A stretch of 43,277 nucleotides of DNA, from NCBI GenBank assembly GCA_016124315.1, contig WGNW01000011.1:1-43277 (forward strand), given 5' to 3'. Position 1 is the stretch's first letter. Every line of letters begins with the position of its first letter. The notes below the pieces were generated by a model. That model worked only from the letters and a program-made list of their open reading frames with translations, ran no database searches and was not told where the DNA came from. The stretch comes from Alphaproteobacteria bacterium (GTDB taxonomy: Bacteria > Pseudomonadota > Alphaproteobacteria > SMXS01). Positions 39,218-43,277 of the stretch are shown piece by piece. A program made the position numbers and the translations under genes.

Positions 39218-39554
39218 CCACGCTTATTCTTTTGAGGGCTACGTTACCCGATTCCGGAAAACGCGGACATGATTTTCAGGCTCCCTGGAACACGGCAAGG
39301 GGACGCTCACGACCCATGGCAAAAATACAATATAACCGAAAATGTCCCGAATCTAGACACATTATCGCCCCAAAAAATCCCAAATAAATCAAAAATATTA
39401 TGTATTAATAGAGAATTACGTAATCTAATATTCAACTTTTAATTTTTTAGCTCATCCGCCGCCTGTTCCAAGGCTACTAGGCCTGAATTTTTCACTTGAT
39501 ATGCATCGATTTTACCACACCTCCAGATGTACGGATACGATGCGGAGAAGAGTC
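39218..39554. promoter_or_regulatory. Divergent intergenic region with a 131-bp AT-rich core
   Basis: By hand count 39320-39450 has 33 G/C of 131 bases (about 25%), in sharp contrast to the surrounding genes. It includes a perfect palindrome attacgtaat (39415-39424) and runs of A and T (caaaaaatc, aattttttag). No ORF is present. It separates the efflux operon and the ECF sigma gene, and probably holds both promoters and a site for a nucleoid-type silencer. An sRNA cannot be excluded. Confidence 0.5.
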
Positions 39555-40079
39555 ATGACCCAGCCAAGCCTGCAGACGAAAGCCAGCATCGAACCCCACA
39601 TCCCCGCCCTGCGCCGCTACGCCCGCTCCCTCGCCCGCGACCGGGATGACGCGGACGACATCCTGCAGACCTGCCTGGAGCGCGCCCTGCGGCATTTCGA
39701 TCAGTTCCGGCCGGGCAGCAATCTGCGGGGCTGGCTGTTCAGGATCCTGCGCAACGAATTCATCAGCGGGCTGCGACACCGCCAGCGCCGGGGTACGACC
39801 GTACCCCTGGAAGACTGGCACGGCGAAACCGGCGTCGCCGGCGGGCAGGAGCGGCTGATGGAGATTCGGGATCTGTCGCGTGCCTTCGGCGATCTTTCGC
39901 GGCGAGATCGTCAGATTCTCTATCTTGTCGGGGTGGAGGGGCGCAGCTACGAGGCGACCGCCCGATTACTGAACGTCCGCTCGGGGACGGTCAAGTCGCG
40001 CCTGTTCCGGGCGCGCGAACGTCTGCGGGGACGTCTTGCCGACGATGCCGGCCGCGCCGGCGCGGCGCGGGCGGCATGA
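39555..40079 (+). CDS. ECF-type RNA polymerase sigma factor
   Basis: The protein has 174 residues from the ATG at 39555 (SD gagaag). Sigma region 2 spans about 13-75 (PALRRYARSLARDRDDADDI, LRGWLFRILRNEFI) and region 4 about 105-160 (LSRRDRQILYLVGVEGRSYE, ATARLLNVRSGTVKSRLFRA). A short linker carries PLEDWHGETG. No anti-sigma factor gene is linked: the next gene downstream is a convergent superoxide dismutase. The sequence pattern fits the small ECF sigma factors of alphaproteobacteria, but not clearly EcfG, whose anti-sigma NepR would normally be adjacent. Confidence 0.93.
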   Translation: MTQPSLQTKASIEPHIPALRRYARSLARDRDDADDILQTCLERALRHFDQFRPGSNLRGWLFRILRNEFISGLRHRQRRGTTVPLEDWHGETGVAGGQERLMEIRDLSRAFGDLSRRDRQILYLVGVEGRSYEATARLLNVRSGTVKSRLFRARERLRGRLADDAGRAGAARAA

Positions 40080-40091
40080 GCCGGCGGCCGA

Positions 40092-40718
40092 TCAGGCTTC
40101 CTTGGATATCTTCTGCACGACGCCATCCGGGTCGGCGAGATTGGCGGCGGCGAACTCCCAATTGAGCAGCTTGTCCACCACGGTCTTGAGGTAGTCCGGG
40201 CGCACGTTCTGGTAATCCAGATAGTAGGAATGCTCCCAGACGTCGATGCCCAGCACCGGCACCTGCCCCTCGACGAAGGGCGGCACGGCGTTCGAGGTGC
40301 TGGTGACCTTCAGGGAGCCGCCGTCCAGCACCAGCCAGCCGTAGCCGCTGCCGAACTGGCCGGCCGCGGTCTTCAGCAGCTGATCCCGGAAGTCCGCGTA
40401 GGAACCGAAATCCTTCTTGATCCGCTCGGCGATCTCGCCGCCTGGCTCGCCGCCGGCGCCCGGCGCCATGGAGTGCCAGTAGAACGTGTGGTTCCACACC
40501 TGGGCCGCCTGATTGAACAGGCCCTGGTTCTTGTCGGCGTGGGCCTTGCGGATGATGGTTTCGAGGTCGGCGTCGGCGAGATCGGTGCCCGAGATGAGGT
40601 CGTTGCCCTTGTCCACATAGGCCTTGTGGTGCTTGCCATGATGCAGCCGGAGCGTGCGCTCCGAAATGCAGGGTTCCAGCGCGTCATAGCCGTAGGGCAA
40701 TTTCGGCAGTTCGATCAT
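40092..40718 (-). CDS. sodB: Superoxide dismutase, Fe type
   Basis: The protein has 208 residues from the ATG at 40718 with SD gaggag. It converts superoxide to oxygen and hydrogen peroxide in the cytoplasm. The metal ligands are His26 (LRLHHGKHH), His77 (VWNHTFYW), Asp159 and His163 (DVWEHSYYLDY). The AAQVWNH block with the outer-sphere Gln in helix 3, together with FGSGYGWLV, favours the iron rather than manganese type, although cambialistic enzymes exist. It converges on the ECF sigma gene with 12 bp between the stops. Confidence 0.96.
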   Translation of the reverse strand: MIELPKLPYGYDALEPCISERTLRLHHGKHHKAYVDKGNDLISGTDLADADLETIIRKAHADKNQGLFNQAAQVWNHTFYWHSMAPGAGGEPGGEIAERIKKDFGSYADFRDQLLKTAAGQFGSGYGWLVLDGGSLKVTSTSNAVPPFVEGQVPVLGIDVWEHSYYLDYQNVRPDYLKTVVDKLLNWEFAAANLADPDGVVQKISKEA

Positions 40719-41007
40719 CCTGTACTCCTCTAGCAGTGGTGCACGACAGGTCGTAAGCGACTGTCCCACATATTAAAAGGGTGCTCGCGGCATGGCTGAT
40801 CCGCGAACCGGGCACGTCTCGTCGGCAGGCTTCCCTCGAGGTAACGCGGGCACGCTGGGGGTGTTCCGGGCGAATCCGGCCGCCCGGGAGAAGTTTTCGT
40901 TACGGTTCACAATTCATTCAGCAGGCCCGGATCAGACTCCCGCCCATGATGCGCTTCGGCTAGGTGTTGTATCCGGCGTGCGCACCAACCCGCTCATGGA
41001 GAGAGCC

Positions 41008-42246
41008 ATGCGTAGAGAGTTGACAATCACGTTGAAGAAGACGGTGCTGTCCAGCGCCGCCTGCATATGTCTGCTCGGCGCCCCGTCGGCGTTCGCCGAC
41101 CGCGGGGACAATGACGACAACCACAGGGGGCACCGGGAGCACAGCCACGACGAGCGCCGGGACGATTCCGGCCAGGACCAGCGGCGCCAGACGCCGCAGG
41201 CGCCGCAGACGCCCCAGGTCCGGCCGGGTGGCGCTGCCGTCCAGTCGCCCCAGGGCGGCACGGCGCACTGGCGTGGCGGCCAGGGCGACCGGCGCCGGGA
41301 CAACGCCGCCGGCGGCCCCTCGCAAAGCAACGCGCCCACACCCATCCTGCCGAACCAGCAGCACCAGATCACCCCGGCCTGGCAGCAGCAGAACCATACC
41401 CAGCAGAATCCGGGCCAGCGCAGCGCGGAGCGGCGCGACGACCGGAACGACCGGCGCGCGGACTGGCAGCGGGCCCACGACGACCGTCAGGACGACCGGA
41501 TCGACCGGCGCGATGACCGCCGGGACGATCGCGCCCGCGCCGCCGACGAGCGCCGGGACGACCGTATCGAGCGTCGCGACGACCGCCGCGATGGCCGGGT
41601 GGACCGGCGGGACGATCGCCGGGACGACCGTATCGAGCGCCGCGACGACCGGCGCGATGACCGGGCGGACCGGCGGGACGATCGCCGGGACGACTGGCGC
41701 AACGATCGCTGGCGCAACGACCGGAACGACTGGCGTCAAGACCGGCACGCGTGGGAGCACCGCTGGTTCGACCGCAACCGCAACGACCACGCCTGGGCGT
41801 GGCGTCACGCACCGGCCCGGCACTACACGTGGTACCGGCCCGGCCTGACCTTCGGCTTCCTGCCGCGGGGCTACGTTCCCCTGCGGGTCGGCTACCGCGA
41901 CTACTTCTATTACGACGGCCTCTACTACGCCCGGCACGGCGCGGGCTTCGTCGTCGTGACCGCCCCCTATGGCGCGCTGCTGCCCAGCCTGCCCGTGGGC
42001 TACAGCACGCTCTATTACGACGGGGTGCCCTACTACTACTATTACGGCACCTACTATGTCTGGGACGGCCGCTACCGGCAGTTCGCCGTCGTGGAGCCGC
42101 CTTACGGACTGGCGGTCACCTACCTGCCGGACGGCTACGACTCCCTGTACCGGGACGGCGACCTCTACTATCGCTACGGCGACACCTACTACCGTCCGGA
42201 CTACCGCGACGACGGCACCGAGGTCTTCGTCACCGTACGGTTCTGA
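41008..42246 (+). CDS. Secreted Arg/Asp-repeat protein with C-terminal Tyr-rich DUF6515-like domain
   Basis: The protein has 412 residues from the ATG at 41008 (SD ggagaga); the frame is open to 40792 without signals. The signal peptide is about residues 1-30 (LSSAACICLLGAPSAFA). A Gln/Pro/Asn-rich region is followed by a long charged repeat of RRDDR-type units (about 135-245). The C-terminal region (about 265-412) is Tyr-rich with PVGYSTLYYDGVPYYYYYGT, YVWDGRYRQFAVVEPPYG and LPDGYDSLYRDGDLYYRYGD, as in DUF6515-type proteins. It is probably a cell-surface or periplasmic protein whose charged repeat interacts with anionic polymers. Function is unknown. Confidence 0.85.
   Translation: MRRELTITLKKTVLSSAACICLLGAPSAFADRGDNDDNHRGHREHSHDERRDDSGQDQRRQTPQAPQTPQVRPGGAAVQSPQGGTAHWRGGQGDRRRDNAAGGPSQSNAPTPILPNQQHQITPAWQQQNHTQQNPGQRSAERRDDRNDRRADWQRAHDDRQDDRIDRRDDRRDDRARAADERRDDRIERRDDRRDGRVDRRDDRRDDRIERRDDRRDDRADRRDDRRDDWRNDRWRNDRNDWRQDRHAWEHRWFDRNRNDHAWAWRHAPARHYTWYRPGLTFGFLPRGYVPLRVGYRDYFYYDGLYYARHGAGFVVVTAPYGALLPSLPVGYSTLYYDGVPYYYYYGTYYVWDGRYRQFAVVEPPYGLAVTYLPDGYDSLYRDGDLYYRYGDTYYRPDYRDDGTEVFVTVRF
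41554..41685 (+). repeat. Two-copy 66-bp tandem repeat in the Arg/Asp region
   Basis: The wording cgggacgaccgtatcgagcg starts at 41554 and recurs at 41620, so the period is 66 bp (22 codons, reading RDDRIERRDDRR and then DxRxDRRDDR). The copies differ at a few positions. Degenerate relatives extend the repeat on both sides (about 41430-41760). Slippage or unequal recombination would change the length of the charged segment in frame. Confidence 0.8.
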
Positions 42247-42266
42247 ACCTGACAACGAGTACGCTG

Positions 42267-42303
42267 CCGCGGCGGTGGCGCCCCCCGGGGGCCGCCGCCG
42301 CGG
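42267..42303. terminator. Large GC-rich hairpin between convergent genes
   Basis: Outer stem ccgcggcgg (42267-42275) pairs with ccgccgcgg (42295-42303), and the interior ggcgccccccgggggcc can extend it. It lies 20 bp after the DUF6515-like stop and just before the transferase stop. There is no T-tract. Confidence 0.55.
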
Positions 42304-42309
42304 ACACGT

Positions 42310-43277
42310 TCAGTAGGCGTTCTTGTGGAAGAAGAAGACGCCGGCCGTCCGCAGCAGGATCTGCAGGTCGAGCCAGAACGACCAGTTATCGACGTAGGCA
42401 AGGTCGTAGGTCAGCCGCCGTTCCATGTCCTGGAGCGTGCGCGTCTCGCCGCGGGCGCCGTTGACCTGCGCCCAGCCGGTAATGCCCGGCTTGATGCGGT
42501 GACGGACCAGATAGTCGTCGATCTGCAGGGCGAAGTCGGCGTTCATGGAGACTTCGTGTGGGCGAGGTCCGACCAGCGACATCTCCCCACGCAGCACGTT
42601 CAGCAGTTGGGGTAGTTCGTCGATGCTGGTGGCGCGCAGGAAGCGGCCGATCGGTGTGATGCGGCTGTCGCCCTTCGTGGCCTGACGGAAGGCGCCCTCG
42701 GGCTGAATCGTCATGGTGCGGAACTTGTAGATCCGGAACTCCAGCTTCTGGAAACCGGAGCGGCGCTGGCGATAGAACACCGGGCCGGGCGAACTGAGCT
42801 TGACCAACAGCGCCGCCACCAGCATCACCGGGGACACCAGGAGCAGGATCAGGCCGGCGAGGATGTAGTCCTCGAGGAGCTTGACCAGCCGCGCCTCCTG
42901 CGACAACGGACTGCGCATCAGATTCATCGCAAGCAATCCGCCCAGATGGGTGACCGGCCGGCCCACCCACTCCTCGCCGACGCGGGGCAGCAGCAGTTCC
43001 ACGTCGAGAGCCAGGCTCCTGAGTGTCCGGACACACTGCTGGATGATCTCGGGCTCGCGCCAGTTGAACAGCAGCACCACGCGGTCCGGCACGAGTTCTT
43101 CCGCGAGGCGCTGCAGGTCTCGCACCTGACCCGCGCGGACCATATCATCCGGCGAAGGACAACTGATCGAGACGATGCCGAGGACGCTGAGGCGCCGCGG
43201 GGCCCGCCTGACCAGCCAGTTGCTGAAGCTGGCGATCCTTTCCGGCTCGCCGACGATCAGCAGCCGGTCGTGCAGCA
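42310..43277 (-). CDS. Polyprenyl glycosylphosphotransferase (WcaJ/ExoY-type), 5' end outside the window
   Basis: At least 322 residues are present; the frame stays open to the window edge (LHDRLLIVGEPERIASFSNW at the start of what is visible), so the N-terminus is missing. The visible N-terminal part is the CoA-binding-like cytoplasmic domain (VVLLFNWREPEIIQQCVRTL). A hydrophobic hairpin (LEDYILAGLILLLVSPVMLV) follows, then the bacterial sugar transferase domain: SSPGPVFYRQRRSG, YKFRTM, ATSIDELPQLLNVLRGEMSL, VGPRP and KPGITGWAQVNGARGET. It transfers a sugar-1-phosphate to undecaprenyl phosphate, the first step of exopolysaccharide repeat-unit synthesis. An exopolysaccharide locus probably continues to the right. 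Confidence 0.95.
   Translation of the reverse strand, partial: LHDRLLIVGEPERIASFSNWLVRRAPRRLSVLGIVSISCPSPDDMVRAGQVRDLQRLAEELVPDRVVLLFNWREPEIIQQCVRTLRSLALDVELLLPRVGEEWVGRPVTHLGGLLAMNLMRSPLSQEARLVKLLEDYILAGLILLLVSPVMLVAALLVKLSSPGPVFYRQRRSGFQKLEFRIYKFRTMTIQPEGAFRQATKGDSRITPIGRFLRATSIDELPQLLNVLRGEMSLVGPRPHEVSMNADFALQIDDYLVRHRIKPGITGWAQVNGARGETRTLQDMERRLTYDLAYVDNWSFWLDLQILLRTAGVFFFHKNAY

Noticed and set aside
39415..39424. Replication-origin or attachment-site reading of the AT-rich patch
   Set aside because: No DnaA-box array, iterons or tRNA/integrase context was seen. Simple AT-richness is not enough.
39555..40079. Partner sigma factor of the RsbW-like switch
   Set aside because: It is an ECF sigma about 18 kb away with many unrelated genes between. 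ECF factors are not the usual targets of RsbW-type ATPases, so there is no positive evidence.
40960..42255. 431-residue minus-strand frame (Val/Pro/Ala-rich) opposite the Arg/Asp-repeat gene
   Set aside because: It arises from the repeat being stop-free in several frames. The plus-strand product has a signal peptide, SD and a recognisable C-terminal domain.

Overview
The window is high-GC (roughly mid-to-high 60s % by eye) and very gene-dense. It looks like the chromosome of an alphaproteobacterium. Pointers to this are an entericidin-type lipoprotein, a SapC-family protein, a FixL-like PAS hybrid kinase, an Fe superoxide dismutase, a eukaryotic-like (type 2) isoleucyl-tRNA synthetase and a WcaJ/ExoY-type sugar transferase. 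No rRNA, tRNA or CRISPR was seen, and the genus cannot be named from this sequence alone.

Layout. (1) 1-2107 is a decayed mobile-element islet. It holds two IS1182-like 3' ends in direct orientation, an IS5-family fragment, and an internally deleted IS630-type element with perfect 21-bp terminal repeats. Between them lie an entericidin-like toxin lipoprotein and an orphan lipoprotein. (2) 2137-12218 is a catabolic or tailoring cluster: VOC protein, cytochrome P450 overlapping a secreted SurE-like phosphatase, TetR, second P450, luciferase-like flavin oxidoreductase, old-yellow-enzyme/2,4-dienoyl-CoA-reductase-like protein, SnoaL-like protein, a 34-residue membrane peptide, a second SnoaL-like protein and a second TetR. 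A lipid, terpenoid or steroid-like substrate is plausible but not proven. (3) 12305-12692 has a good plus-strand promoter and a hairpin/U-tract terminator but no convincing gene, so it is a candidate ncRNA. (4) 12683-19552 holds a six-PAS hybrid histidine kinase divergent from ileS (type 2).

(5) 19692-32618 is the most interesting part. A partner-switch module (FHA-SpoIIE phosphatase, STAS antagonist, RsbW-like ATPase) converges on an operon of TolB/TPR membrane protein, TagH-type FHA protein, TssL/DotU-type membrane protein and PP2C phosphatase. Next to these are a LysM/TPR lipoprotein and a second operon of Ser/Thr kinase (with CACHE and HAMP regions), LysM-like polysaccharide deacetylase lipoprotein and TPR lipoprotein. 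This resembles the threonine-phosphorylation control layer of type VI secretion (PpkA/PppA/Fha), but no sheath, tube, baseplate, ClpV or TssM gene is present. It may be an envelope-sensing phospho-switch built from T6SS parts and joined to an Rsb-type switch. The ATPase's target is not in the window.

(6) 32753-43277 is ordinary accessory/housekeeping sequence: GNAT, SDR, SapC family, secreted subtilase, an EmrAB-type efflux pair, a strikingly AT-rich intergenic region (about 25% GC over 131 bp), ECF sigma factor, sodB, a secreted Arg/Asp-repeat DUF6515-like protein, and a polyprenyl glycosylphosphotransferase cut by the window edge.
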